Positions 21,694-33,126 of a DNA stretch of 64,000 nt are shown one piece after another. The translations under genes and the position numbers were made by a program. Source of the DNA: Temnothorax longispinosus (lineage: Eukaryota; Arthropoda; Insecta; Hymenoptera; Formicidae); NCBI RefSeq assembly GCF_030848805.1, contig NW_027269925.1, positions 400,072-464,071 of the forward strand, in the 5' to 3' direction. The notes under the pieces were generated by a model. That model saw only the letters and a list, made by a program, of their open reading frames with translations. It did no database searches and had not been told where the DNA came from. Every line of letters starts with the position of its first letter. The first letter of the stretch is position 1.

Positions 21694-24600
21694 TTATTTT
21701 ATTAAATTATGCATTGCCATGCTTTTACTTGCAAAAATAACAGATTTATCTTGTCGTAATTTATGAGATGAAATTTTCATACGAAACATATAAAATCTAC
21801 ATATTATTTTTTCTTTTAAATTGTGGCACTTAGGTAAGAAATATTTAATTTTTTGACATTTTTCAATAAAGAAATGTTTTAACTTAACTCTACTATTTTT
21901 ATGTTTGCTATACTTAAGAAAAACTCGGAATATTTTTTCCATCTGTAAAAAGAAACGCAATGTCGCAGAATTAAGGAAAAATAGAGAATTGGTGTGCCAA
22001 GCTCTAAGCCGTGTAAGTAGATGATAAAAAGCATTACTGCTTCTCATTGATCCAGTAGCTGAAATACATGTAATACACACTTTTTAATTTTTGAAAATAC
22101 TTCTAAGTATATATCCACCAATGTGATGTATTTTATTTAAGTCTGTTTTACTCCAAGTAATTACTGTTGTATTTAAATCATTATTAATGTTTTCATAAAC
22201 AGAGTTATCAATTAAGGAACTTTCTGAATCGTGGTTTACAGTCAATACATCAAAGAAATCTGAAAAAAATGATCTGTCATCTTCTTCATAACTGCTATTA
22301 CTAACATTCTTCATAAATTGAGACACTGTAATTAATTTTAAATTATTTTTAAACTGAAGTGCATTAGGAATAACATTTTTACGTCTTACAGTAGAAAAAA
22401 AGTTTTCGATACAATCTTGCGTCAGTCGTGCAGGTAAAAAAAATTTAAAATTTTGTTCGTTTATCAAAATCAAACTCAAGTCTAAAACTGTAGATGTTGA
22501 TAATATAACTGCAGCTTGAAATGGTTTCCAATTCTCTTTTTCTCCAACTTTTAATTGAGTAAATAAGTTAATTACCTCATGTAAAAAATCTCTAGTTTCT
22601 AAAAGTTTTTCAGGATTTAAAGAGCTAAGAGCAAGAGAAACATTTCTACTCGCCATAATATCATACCAACGCCTTAAAAAATCTATAAACCATGCAGTGG
22701 TTTGCCGAGTATCATGTTGATCATTATCTGCTAAAAACTTTAAAGAAGAACTGACATCTCGATTAATAACTTTCAATGCATTTGAAACTTTCATTTTTTG
22801 AAAGTGATCTTTTGATACTAAATTCTCCTCTCGCATATTTGGAGCTAATTTAATATCACATTCTTTATCAGCCTCTATAATATCAAATAAATGACTAGCT
22901 TTAACTTCATCGCAAGGTAATTGATATTTTATTACAAATTCATTTGGAATTTTAAAATTAAATTTTAGTAAAGCCCTACATATATTTTTTAAAGCATGTG
23001 GTACATCAGAGTAAAAAAACAATTTTCTTTCGGGGTTACAAATATGTTGAACGTAATTGACAACTTTAGAACGTCGAGACACTACATTAAATTTTTTCCA
23101 CATAGATTGATTATTTGGTCCCATATCTGATGTAATTGCATGTACAACAAGACCTACGTTTTCAGCTTTCTGTATTATTTCCTCGCAAATTGACTTTAAA
23201 ATATCACCACGCGTTGAATTAGCTGTAAAAAAATATGCAACTACTTGTTTCCAGCGACCGGCCAATCCAGCTAACATGAAACAAAGAGCATGAGTCGCAT
23301 TTCCTTCATGTTCAGGTAAAGTTACTTTTCCATAAAAACTGTCAGTAGCTACATCATACTGTTTACCAGGAGTGATGCTCATTTCATCCAAAACTAAAAC
23401 GCAATTTTTATCATAATCATTTTTAAATCGTGAAACTTTAATTCGCATAAAATCGAAAATTTAATTGCAAATTCCACTTTTTAATATTAAACTCTGTAAC
23501 TTTCTTCTGAGAGTACGCTGACTAGGTAAAGGATAATTTTGTTTTAATAATTCATTATAACCTGTTGTGCCACAAGTGAATTTTAATTTAAATGCTCGTA
23601 CTAATGTTTCTTTACTCCAAGAAGATATTTTTTTAAGTTTATTTTGTAACAAGTGCACTTGGTCGTCGTTCAATACGCTTCTTAAAATATAAGATTTATT
23701 TTTACATACTTCTTGCTGTAATCTTTTTACTTTATTCTTTGTTCGAAATAATTCACTCTTCATTACATTTTTCAATTTATTACTTTCTTTTAATGACTGC
23801 TTCATTTTTGCTAATTTCCTTTCAAGTTTTCGCACTTGCGAACAATTACAGACAGTATCAGTGTTGCATATTGATGCTACTTCTTTTTCTTTATCAAGTG
23901 TTTCTTCTCCTCGTACCAATTCACCTCTTTCTTTGAATTGTATTTTTTCTTCATTTTCTATTTGTTCTTCTCCTTCTTCTAATTGTATTCTTTCTTCATT
24001 TTCTATTTGTTCTTCTCCTTCTTCTAATTGTATTCTTTCTTCATTTTCTATTTGTTCTTTTCCTTCTTCTAATTGTAATATTCTTTCATTCTGTAAATGC
24101 TCTTCATGTACTTCAGCAACATCAACAAATTCTATAATACGAAAAATATAGACAAAATTTTTACGTTAAAAACAAAAGTTTATTATAACGCAATTATTTT
24201 ACCAAAATCTGCAAAAATTGTTATTTTTATTTATATTTTGATTTATAAAAACCAGTTAATAAAATAATTATTGTAAAACAACAAGTTTTTGTTATTATAT
24301 GAATGATTTAAAAACATTTCATTAAATATAAGAATATAACCAGTAAATTATTAAATTTACAGATATGCACAACGCATGCCTACACATGCACACATGCGCA
24401 CGCGGACATTTAAGTCAAAATCTTATTATTAAAAATACATACCATAATTTGGAATAGGTTGTTGTATGACATAAAAGTCCTGTTCACTACTTTTAAAATA
24501 GTTGGAATTGCTGTAGATTTTAATCTCTTTCTTCCATTACGTGTCTTTTCCCACATTTCTTTTGTGAAATAAACCTTCAACATATCATGTAAATAAAAAT

Positions 24601-25847
24601 TTTATAAAATTTATTTTAATATTTTATAAACATCTACTTTTAAAAAGTTATAAATTTACAATTTAAATAAATTTTACTTTATAAATTATTAAATATTTTA
24701 TGTATTAAAAAAAATCATTTAATTAAAGAAGTTGAGACTTAACTTCATAAATTATTAAATATTCTTATGTATTAAAAGAAAATTATTTAATTAAAGAAGT
24801 TGACTTATTTTGTGAACACACACATACATACAATTATATCATATAAACTAATATGTAAATAAGATTTTAACTTGAATGAAATTATAAAATAAGAAATACT
24901 GTAATTTTTAAGTATAATTAAATATACTTCTTTTCGCATGAGTATAATCAAATTCAAATTTATATGGAGATTATTTTTAAGTTTTATTAGTGGTATATAT
25001 AGCAAAATCTAAATATCGAAATGACACATGACATAGATGTGTGTCAAGATTTTTGAGAAAACTGTATTGCTTAGAATATATATTCTTATGGTAAGTGATA
25101 TTTTATGTATTTATTCCCAATATAAAATTAAAATTTAATATAATACTAAATATATTTAATATAATACTAAATATAGATATAAATCCAGACAATCAAATCT
25201 GTCAAAATAAATTTTGCAAAGTATCTGTTACAAATTTTGTTGGCAAAATGGCAGTAGAAATGTATTAAACAAAATCAATTAATAGTATAATGGCAGATTG
25301 ATAGCAAAGCATTTGTGTCTTTCTGTATCTATAACTGAAATGTATTTAAATAAAATATATGATAGAGCCTATTCAATTTCTACTACTAATCAATTATTAA
25401 GGTATGTTGATTCTGCTGATAAAATATGAGTTTAATGCAATAGCAACGATGATACTGGATCTACTTAGGCAATAGTCAGACTTAAGGAACCTATTTTTTG
25501 TAAATGTTAACAATACTGTTATGTGTTTTGCGCAGCTATTCTATGATGTATTATACCTGTGCAAGGCACATAATGATGTCATTAACATTTACAGAATAGG
25601 TCCCTAAATCTAATAGCTAAGATTTTGTTTACTAGAAATATAAATAAGTTATAAAATATTTGTTTCTTACCTCACATAAATAAGAATTTAATGTTGGTTG
25701 ATAATCACATCTGTTTAAATTTTTTATCCATATTTCTCTTCTTTTCGGATTTGTAGGAAATCTGCACATTTGGAAACGTTGTTTAGATTTTATGCACATA
25801 AACTTTTTGGATGAATTTGTGCAATATGCTGCGCAGCAACTAACCAT
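21694..25847 (-). pseudogene. P-element (THAP9-like) transposase gene, four-exon structure, near-intact
   Basis: Exon 1 (25847-25671) has the THAP start MVSCCAAYCTNSSKKFMCIK, then FPTNPKRREIWIKNLNR and LCE before a GTAAGA donor. Exon 2 (about 24575-24443) continues VYFTKEMWEKTRNGRKRLKS. The usual zinc-binding His of the C2CH motif is a Tyr here. Exon 3 (from about 24133) holds a Glu-rich repeat, a coiled coil (VRKLERKLAKMKQSLKESNK), then the catalytic part 23448-22084: LVLDEMSITPG, AITSDMGPNNQSMW, RLTQDCIENFFSTVRRKN. A C-terminal part follows at 22080-21694. In-frame TAA codons at about 23460 and 22083 interrupt an otherwise continuous frame. Total length is near 900 residues, like THAP9. Known role: nuclear cut-and-paste transposase using GTP. 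Confidence 0.9.
23936..24085 (-). repeat. Three in-frame 42-bp coding repeats in the P transposase
   Basis: The minus strand encodes three successive copies of a 14-residue unit IQLEEGEEQIENEE. The copies are almost identical in DNA. They sit between the THAP domain and the coiled coil. Confidence 0.85.
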
Positions 25848-26791
25848 TCTTGCTGAAATATTGTAAATAAATATATTACAAAATTGATTATGTAGGTTAG
25901 ATTAGGTTAGATCATAGAAACTATTATTTTTAATATTAAAAAATAGAAAAATAATACTTTTCTCAATTAAAATTTACCTTATAATAACGTTGCACACAAT
26001 TATTTTTATAAGATTCTTCTTTTTTCCTCTCAATTAAATGCTTTTCAGAGCGTAATACGGCGCACGAGAACTACGAAAAGACGCAAGATGATGTCCACCA
26101 TTGAACTATATACATAAGACTGTATCTCTTATTTCCGGTTTGAATGCAAATGGCGGTAGCCAATCAAAATCGGGTTCTCCTTTTGGCCAGTCTCTCCCTG
26201 GAGGGTCTCTAGTGTGGCCTTCTCCACACCTGGCGCCCAACATTAGTAGCGATATCGCGACTTGCTTGGTTAAATGACTCGGCGCCTCCCCGTTGCGCCC
26301 GAGCCGAATATCTCGCGTTAAGTTAAGATATTGCGACAGAGTTTTCGTACGGTTTTCGACTCGAATTATTCATTGTGTGAGAATAGAGCCTTCAGCGTGT
26401 TTATTAGAGACTCAATTTCTTGATTTGTTTATTGAATTTATTTTCTCGACAACCAGTACTCAATAAATGTTATTTTCTTTGTTATCTGACTGAGTATGAA
26501 ATTACCGTGTCACCCCGCCGAAAATCGCGCTGCCCTTCATTAACCCCGCCCGTGATTAGGTCAAGCTAGCCGATTCCACGCACCTCCACACTTCGTTTGG
26601 CGTCTCGTTTAGGTTTTCGCGATTTCGTGGACGCGAATGTACGCGTCTGGCGCCCAACATTTGGAACATTTCGTGGAGTATCGGAGGTGCGAGGAAATCA
26701 CTGGAGAGGCCAACCATCCCGCTCTCCTAAGTCCTTTTGATCCGGCACACGTCCCGGAGCGGTCCAGGAGTGTAAAAAGTCGTGACAGTAT

Positions 26792-27486
26792 ATGAAACGA
26801 AATTTAAAATAATTACGGATCATAGACCACTAATATGGCTATTTAACGTGAAAGACCCCGGCTCGAGATTGATTAAATAGAGACTTAAGCTGGAGGAGTA
26901 CGATTACGAGATCGTCCACAAGGCAGGCAAAATGAATGCGAACGCTGACGCATTAAGTCGAAACCCGATGGTGCAAGACTTACAAGTAAATAACGTGCAT
27001 CAAGAGGAAATGCCGAGAAAATACTCGGAAGAAGATAAACTACAAATATTACACAAATATCACGACCTACCTATGGGAGGACACCAAGGAGTCACAAGAA
27101 CTATAAATCGAATCCGATTAACTCACAATTGGAATGGACTTACTAAAGATGTCGAAGATTATATAAATAAATATGAATACTGCCAAAAGAATAAATTGAG
27201 CAGGAAAACGAAAATGCCTTTGTCAATTACGGATACTCCACTCAAACTATTCGAAAAATGCGCCCTTGACATTGTGGGACCATTAACTATTACTGATAAC
27301 AGAAATAAATATATTTTGACTTTCCAAGACAGCCTGACGAAATTTAGTAAAGCAATTCCTGTAGAAAATCAAGAAGAGCTACTGTCGCGAAAGCTTTTGA
27401 TACTAAAATCGTGTTAGAACACGGAATACCGGAAAAAGTACTCACAGATCAGGATACTTACTAGCGAAATGTTCAAAAACGTGTGT
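26792..27486 (+). pseudogene. Gypsy RNase H end and integrase N-terminal half
   Basis: Starts mid-domain: KIITDHRPLIWLFNVKDPG, then a stop at about 26880, then YEIVHKAGKMNANADALSRN, the typical end of gypsy RNase H. The integrase follows with an HHCC zinc finger: H-x-L-P-M-G-G-H then YEYCQKNKL. The second Cys position reads Glu-Tyr-Cys, so one zinc ligand is lost. The core begins CALDIVGPLTITDN. Frame is lost near 27400 and again near 27460 just before the solo LTR insertion. Confidence 0.85.
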
Positions 27487-27491
27487 AAATT

Positions 27492-28662
27492 TAAAACAAC
27501 CTAGCTTCCAAAGCGCGGATCTAGCTCGCGGTGGGTCAGGGTTCGGAGTAGGCGCGGAGGAAGACACAAGACTCGGTTAAGATATAACAAAACAAAATAG
27601 GATTTTATTCAGTTACCGTGAATACATCGAGGTAATCGCGCAGACGGTACAATAGATCGCGGGCGTGATTACGACGGTGGCGATATACAGAGAGCGCGGA
27701 GTAAACGGATATATACAATAGATTGCGGGCGTGATTATGACGGCGGTGATGTACAGAGAGCGCGGAGTAAACGGATATATACAAAATCGCGGACGTGATT
27801 ACGACGGCGGTGATGTACAGAGAGCGCGGAGTAAACGGATATATACAATAGATCGCGGGCGTGATTACGGTGGCGGTGATAGACAGAGAGATCGCGGCGT
27901 TCGCGGATCGGCGGGCGCGCGGGCTCACTGAGGCACGGTATACGACCATCGTGTGGACGACGCGGTATCGTAAGCTTGGATAGCGTCGGCGGTAAGCGCG
28001 CGCGGCGCTGGGGCGTGATTGGACGCAATATCGAGCGGCTAAGACCCTTAGCGGAGATAGAGAAGTACTTTCTATCTCCTGGCGCACCGAATCGTGTAGG
28101 CGGAAGGCGGCACCGGGTGGCCAAGACCCTTGGCGAGTAAGAGAAAGACTCTCTTACCCTGGTTCACTCCGGTGTCACAGGTGCGTGGATGGAAGTTCGA
28201 GTCAACCGCCCAGATGCTTCACTTGGCAGAGGCAGAGAACACTCTACCTCCTGGTTGTTCGACTGTGGGATTTCGGGATTCGTGAGCAGCGGGGAATCGG
28301 TCGGATCGGTTTGCTGGCTCACGGCAGAATCTAAAACCTAGCAACATTGCTCGGTTTATATACGCCCGCGGTGGCGTGTCAGCGTGACGGGGGTATACGC
28401 GACGGCAATCGCGCGCGCCGGGATGGAGCGGCGGAGCGTTCGGGAAGTACGGCGCCCCGACGCCGCGATTGCTTTCGGTGGCTCTCGGCCGTTTTCGGCA
28501 CCGCTCGGCGCTCGAGTCGGTTGCCGCGCTAAGTCCGTTTGCGGACTGATACGCAAGATGAATAGTTTAAAAAAGGGCACATCGTGCCTTGTCTCGCCCG
28601 GCGGGTGTTCGGCATCCGGCTGATGCTCGCCGGGAATGTTGCGTTTTGGGGCGCATCGTTAC
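27492..28662 (-). mobile_element. Solo LTR (minus orientation) in the gypsy integrase
   Basis: Flanked by AAATT on both sides (27487-27491 and 28663-28667); removing it rejoins the integrase. Read on the minus strand it starts GTAACGATGCGCCCC, has a TATATAAA box near 28358 and an AATAAA signal near 27609, and ends about 120 bp later. That is the layout expected of an LTR. No internal genes. It contains a minisatellite. Confidence 0.75.
27651..27898. repeat. Minisatellite, about four units of 64-66 bp
   Basis: The unit begins ATCGCGGGCGTGATTACGAC and continues GGTGATGTACAGAGAGCGCG and GAGTAAACGGATATATAC. Units start near 27651, 27717, 27781 and 27845. The last is truncated and more diverged. 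It lies inside the solo LTR. Confidence 0.9.
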
Positions 28663-28667
28663 AAATT

Positions 28668-29250
28668 ATTAAAAATTGAAAGAATACAAACGACAGTTTA
28701 TCACTCGAAAAGTAACGTAGCATTGGAGCGGTCGCACCGCACATTAGCCGAGTATTTAAGACACTATATAAATGAAGATCAAACGAATTGGGATGAATGG
28801 CTGCCCTATGCAATGTTTACATATAACACAACCCCTTACACCACGACAGGGTTTACACCATTCCAATTAATTTACGGTCATCAAGCTATATTACCGACAG
28901 CCCTAACGAAACCGCCAAAACTTACATATACCTACGACAACTACGCACAAGAACTGCGAGAAAGAATACGCGCAACAAACGAAATAGCTAGAGAACACAC
29001 CAAGCATGAAAAAATTAAGGCAAAGCAACAATACGATAAGAAAACAAATATAGAAACATTTAAAGCAGGAGATCCAGTATTATTATACGACAAAACGGTT
29101 CGGCGAGGAAGATAAAAAAAGCTAGAATCGCAATGAATAGGACCATACACAGTAATGGAAAAAATTAATGACGTAAACTACATAATAAAAAAAGGACAAA
29201 AAACGCTACGCGTATACGCAAACAGACTAAAGACCTTTATTGAAAATTAA
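28668..29250 (+). pseudogene. Gypsy integrase C-terminal half
   Basis: Resumes directly after the solo LTR with LKIERIQTTVYHSKSNVALE (the E of the DDE triad lies here), then RSHRTLAEYLRHY, DEWLPYAMFTYNTT and PFQLIYGHQA. A stop at 29113 interrupts before IGPYTVMEKINDVNYIIKKG, the GPY/F module. Ends KTFIEN-stop near 29250. No 3' LTR follows. Confidence 0.85.
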
Positions 29251-30546
29251 AATGTTTGTTACATCAATTGGTGCAGGAAACAAGAAGCATTTCTGTATGT
29301 ATTGCAATACGTTTCAGAGCAAAATAGCTCGTTATCTTGAAAGAGTTGCATGCCAATGAATTAGAAGTACAAAAATTTAAATATATGCCAAAAGGAAATA
29401 CAGAACGAAGAAAGATCATAGAAACGATACGTAGACGTGGAGATTTCTATTTTAATGTCGATTGTGCACGAAATGATGGTGAATTACTAGTAGAAAGATG
29501 TTCAAAAAAAGAACACAACAGGTTACCTTCTGATTATGTCGTATGTCCAAAATGTAAAGCTTTTGTTCTGAAACTTACAAGCAGACATCACTATCAGAGA
29601 TGCGTTACAAAGGTGGTTAAAAGTAAAGATAATAAATCAATATCGGTGTTAGGAAGACAAATAATAGGGCGTATACATAATGAGGCAAGCAGTGCTCTAA
29701 GATTACGAGTTTTTCCACTTTTAAGAGAAGATATAGTAAGAATCATACGTTATGATGAGTTAATAATCGCATTTGGTAATCAATAATGCAAAAAATATAA
29801 AACATCTGAACACAATGATGCGTTAATTAGACAAAAAATGAGAATGATGGGTCGCCTACTTCAAACGTTAAAATATAAAAATTCTGATATTTCGGATTTT
29901 GCTTCTATTTACTTCCCCCAATATATAGTAATACTTGCATTGAAACAATTAATACTTTAGCTGGCTTATCTTTATGTGCAAAATTTTATAAAACTCCTTC
30001 ATTGGCTTCTGCACTTGGAGGTCTGAAAAAAGAAGTGGGTAGACTTTTGATTAATCGATGCATTAGAAAAGAAGACGAGGAAAAGAAATTATATACCGAA
30101 AATTTTTTGAAAGGTGACTATCTGAAAGGTGACTTACTGAAGATTTTGCAACACGTATATCAAAAACAATATCGGAAACAATGAGTAGAAATATGAGACG
30201 CAAGAAAATTACGTTACCCTCTAAAGCAGATATCATTAAGCTCCATAACTTTCTAAAACAAGAACGTGAAACAGCTTATAATTCCTTGAAAGAAAAGTTT
30301 TCTTATGATGTATGGCTTTCACTTACAAAAGCAACATTGACTTCAGTACAGGTGTTTAATCGTCGTAGAGCTGGAGAAATACAAAGGACGTTAATCGAGG
30401 ATTACAAAGCTTATCAAGGAATTAATAATCAAACACACGATACGTATAAAGCGCTTTCACGTGCCAAAGAAATTGCAAAAAAATATGTACGATTTACCTT
30501 AAAGGGATCCTATAGTGGCAGTCGTTACCGTCATTTAGTTAAATGA
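29250..30546 (+). pseudogene. Zinc-finger / tyrosine-recombinase-like mobile-element protein, frameshifted
   Basis: Two zinc-finger-like pairs are visible: KKHFCMYCNTFQSKIARYLE with a following H (frame shift near 29345), and VVCPKCKAFVLKLTSRHHYQ. Further along are DFASIYFP, TPSLASALGGLKKEVGRLL (about 30000-30045) and YDVWLSLTKATLTSVQVFNR, then RRAGEIQRTLIEDYKAYQ. This order belongs to a protein family common in cnidarian, fish and arthropod genomes. Its C-terminal helix with the R-R-x-G-E motif resembles tyrosine recombinases (Crypton/DIRS-like); the link to recombinases is inference. Frame changes near 29345, 29786, 29960 and 30184 and the loss of the C-terminal catalytic Tyr region mark it as dead. 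It starts right after the gypsy remnant. Confidence 0.55.
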
Positions 30547-31734
30547 ACTAAACTTTTAATTGGCTTTACGGAATTGCAAAATTCTTTTACAGAATTAAAG
30601 TACGTACAAAAATGTAGGTCTGGCTGGTCGACTTTACATAAAAAAACAAAAAAAAATTAAAAATTTGAGCACATACAGCTGTCACTGACGACAATATTTG
30701 CTTATACAAAAATACTACAGGTTACATATACAAAATGAGATACGGTCAGACCTAGGGAAAACATTTCAGAACAATATCGTGCAATTAGAACTAAAATTAA
30801 AAGCCTAGAAAAAAAAGGTTACTTATTGTAACTTTTTATATGTGCAAATACACATGCGGAATGACAAGAAGAGCAGTATGGTGTCCAGCATTAGTTGCCG
30901 GATTTTGCGAGAGATGGCGCTGCAATCGCTGCAATCTGACAAAAACAGATATATCGTACAGATGCCTCGTTAGACAAGGACGTTTGAAGCACTCACGTAC
31001 ACGGCTCTTTCCATGTGTGCGCTACCTTCGCCACGTGCCTGAAAACAGACAGCGTCTCGAAACTCGAAACTAAAACGACGAAGATCGGCGAGGCCTACCG
31101 GCCTACCATGTTGGTTGAAAACATAAATAAATATATACGGTCATAGACGGAAATGTTTTACTGGAAAATTAATTTGTAACAATTGTTACAAACACGATGG
31201 ATGTTTCACTTTCTTCCTGATTAGTGATTTACATACACAGATACACAAAAAATACTTTTTACGCAACGAAAGCTTGTCGCTCGTAAACAGATGGGATTTG
31301 CATTATTAAAGAGAAACATATTCGACAATAACTAGACACGTTTGCGAAAAAAAAGGTTTTGTACCTTATATTATCACTGATTTTATTATGTAATATATTG
31401 TTGGGGATTCGTTCTGTATTATTCAAATCAAATTATATATACTCTTTCGATTTTTTATTATTAGGAAAAGCATATAAAACTGTGTAATAGATTATCTTTT
31501 CACTTCTTATTATTCTTTATTATTTATATCAGTTCTTATATAATACTACTTCGTTTCATTATAAGAGAATAAAGAATACATAAAAAATTTTTACATTCAG
31601 AAAAAATATACATATCACTTTTGAGTTCTTTACGAGTAAAGTTAGTTACAAGAAGAAGATATGTAATGGACTAATCACCGATTTTTATTCTCTTGCATTT
31701 ACATGAATCTACATAAAAAATAAATCTATCCGTG
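30547..31734. other. Non-coding region
   Basis: I see no recognisable gene. The open frame at 30840-31073 is Cys/Arg-rich but matches nothing I know and has no flanking support. Otherwise this is AT-rich sequence. Confidence 0.5.
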
Positions 31735-32822
31735 TCGATCGTATCAGCTGAATCAGAGCTCGCTCGCTCGCTCGCTCGGCACGTTGACCTTGGCCACGGC
31801 CGCAGTGTTCGTAAATACAGGATCGCTGACATGCAGTAGCGTGTGTGTTGAGAATTGAATAGTTTAAGTGAAAGTGAGTATCTTTCGAGAACGCTCGAAA
31901 TGCTCCAAACCGCTAATGTTTACGTTTCCCCCCTTTTTTTGGTTTTCTCGAGCAACCGGCTCGCAGGTGTACAACGTGTGATCCGCCGCGTGATCGCACG
32001 TACCTCGCCCAATAGAATTTTCGCTAGACAATTTGGAGCCAATCAGAGGATTTCGCGTCACGATATTCCTCGCGGCATAATGCGTAGCTCTGGCCGCGAT
32101 TGTTTCGCTTGCTCCGACCGGGAGACCAGTGAGCCCTCGAAACTTATACGCGACACTTGTGCTTCGTAGCAAGTGCTCGGCGATATAGAGAAAGACGGAG
32201 TATCATATCGAGTCGTATACGAGCAAGTGCGGCATTGTAACGCGACGAGAACGGCATTGTATATAAAGTGTGCTGAATAAATTGACAAGTGTATCGCACG
32301 AGACTGATTTATTTCGCCTTTCTCGGCGCAGCGCGCGAATAACCTGAGCGGTCCACTAACAGTGTAAAAGTAATGTTTTTGTATAAATATTACTTTTATT
32401 TCACAATCGTTGCAAATATATTAATATACGCTTGTCTAACTATGTGCTAAACATTTATTTCACGTAGAAAATAATACATGCTTGGAATATGGAGCGGTCG
32501 ATAGTGTACGCGTGTTATAAAGTGTGCTGAATAAATTGATTAGTGTATCGCACGAGACTGATTTATTTTGCCTTCCCCGGCGCAGCGCGCGAATAACCTG
32601 AGCGGTCCACTAACAGTGTGAAAAAATAAAAGTAATATTTTGGTATAAATATTACTTTTATTTCACAATCGTTGCAAATATATTAATATACGCGTGTCTA
32701 AATATGTGCTAAATATTTATTTCACGTAGAAAATAATACATGCTTAGAATATGGAGCGGTCGATAGTGTACGCGTGTTATAAGACATATAAAGAGATATG
32801 TTATACTACATGTTGAGTCACG

Positions 32823-33126
32823 GTCGTAAAAAAAAGAAGGATAAAGAATTTTACTTTATACACCCCAAGGGGCCTTAAAGGGCGTTTTGAAGGGACGTAC
32901 CCAACCCTAACCTCCAATTCATCCACTACCTTACTGTTTCCTTCTTTGGACCAATGGTTTAACGTCTCTTCCGAAAGACGGAGCCCAGTTTTCTCCGCAT
33001 CTTGCACGGAGGGGCACGGTTTTTTCGGAACAAACTTTTCCATGATTCATGGCTCTAATGGACTCGAACCTGGTTCCTCAGATTACGAATCTGGCGCTCT
33101 ACCACTAGACCACACCGCCGCCCTTA
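32823..33126 (-). mobile_element. tRNA-derived SINE with a LINE-shared 3' tail
   Basis: On the minus strand the head (33122-33049) carries a pol III A box TGGTCTAGTGG and B box GTTCGAGTC around an anticodon arm with loop TTCGTAA. The body follows, then the tail GGGTTGGGTACGTCCC, AAAACGCCCTTT and CCCCTTGGGGT (about 32915-32850). This tail is nearly identical to the 3' end of the LINE at 41090-46194. The 8-bp direct repeat GAGTCACG flanks the copy (32815-32822 and 33127-33134). Confidence 0.8.
33049..33122 (-). other. tRNA-like head (Thr-CGT-like anticodon), not a functional tRNA
   Basis: D arm, anticodon arm (stem CAGA/TCTG, loop TTCGTAA) and T loop TTCGAGT are recognisable. The T stem and acceptor stem do not pair: the 5' side reads GGCGGTG and the 3' side AGAGCC. 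It is therefore a SINE promoter rather than a tRNA gene. Confidence 0.75.

Larger units (their letters stand above)
20424..26212. mobile_element. P-superfamily DNA transposon, 5.8 kb
   Basis: Perfect 29-bp terminal inverted repeats start TAGAGACCCTCCAGGGAGAG and continue ACTGGCCAA at both ends. They are flanked by an exact 8-bp TSD GTGTGGCC (20416-20423 and 26213-26220), the hallmark of P elements. Inner subterminal copies of CGCCATTTGCAT and GGAAATA also face each other. It encodes a THAP-domain P transposase on the minus strand and contains two short MITEs in its 3' part. It is nested in the LTR insertion 18967-26787. Confidence 0.95.
18967..26787 (+). mobile_element. LTR-type insertion (solo LTR or small LTR element), itself split by a P element
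   Basis: Starts TGTGACGTTGCGG and ends GTCGTGACA, flanked by a 4-bp TSD GTAT (18963-18966 and 26788-26791). Removing it restores the gypsy RNase H frame exactly. Without the nested P element it is about 2.0 kb, GC-rich and non-coding, with an AATAAA near 26463. It therefore looks like a long solo LTR in + orientation. Two copies of TGGCGCCCAACATT (26231 and 26646), resembling primer-binding sites, are odd for a solo LTR and may mean a shortened LTR element with internal remnants. Confidence 0.7.
17115..29250 (+). mobile_element. Decayed Ty3/gypsy retrotransposon, split by two insertions
   Basis: Protease, reverse transcriptase, RNase H, integrase zinc finger and core occur in canonical gypsy order, in pieces: 17115-18966, 26792-27486 and 28668-29250. 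Removing the insertions 18967-26787 and 27492-28662, with one TSD copy each, restores continuous homology. No gag and no flanking LTR pair were identified, so both ends are missing. Each piece carries stops, shifts or deletions. The element is clearly dead and older than its insertions. Confidence 0.85.

Noticed and set aside
27605..28124. Arg/Tyr-rich open frames across 27.6-28.1 kb
   Set aside because: They are translations of the 64-66 bp minisatellite in the solo LTR.
33049..33122. Functional tRNA-Thr(CGT) gene
   Set aside because: Acceptor and T stems do not pair, and the sequence continues into a SINE body with a LINE tail.
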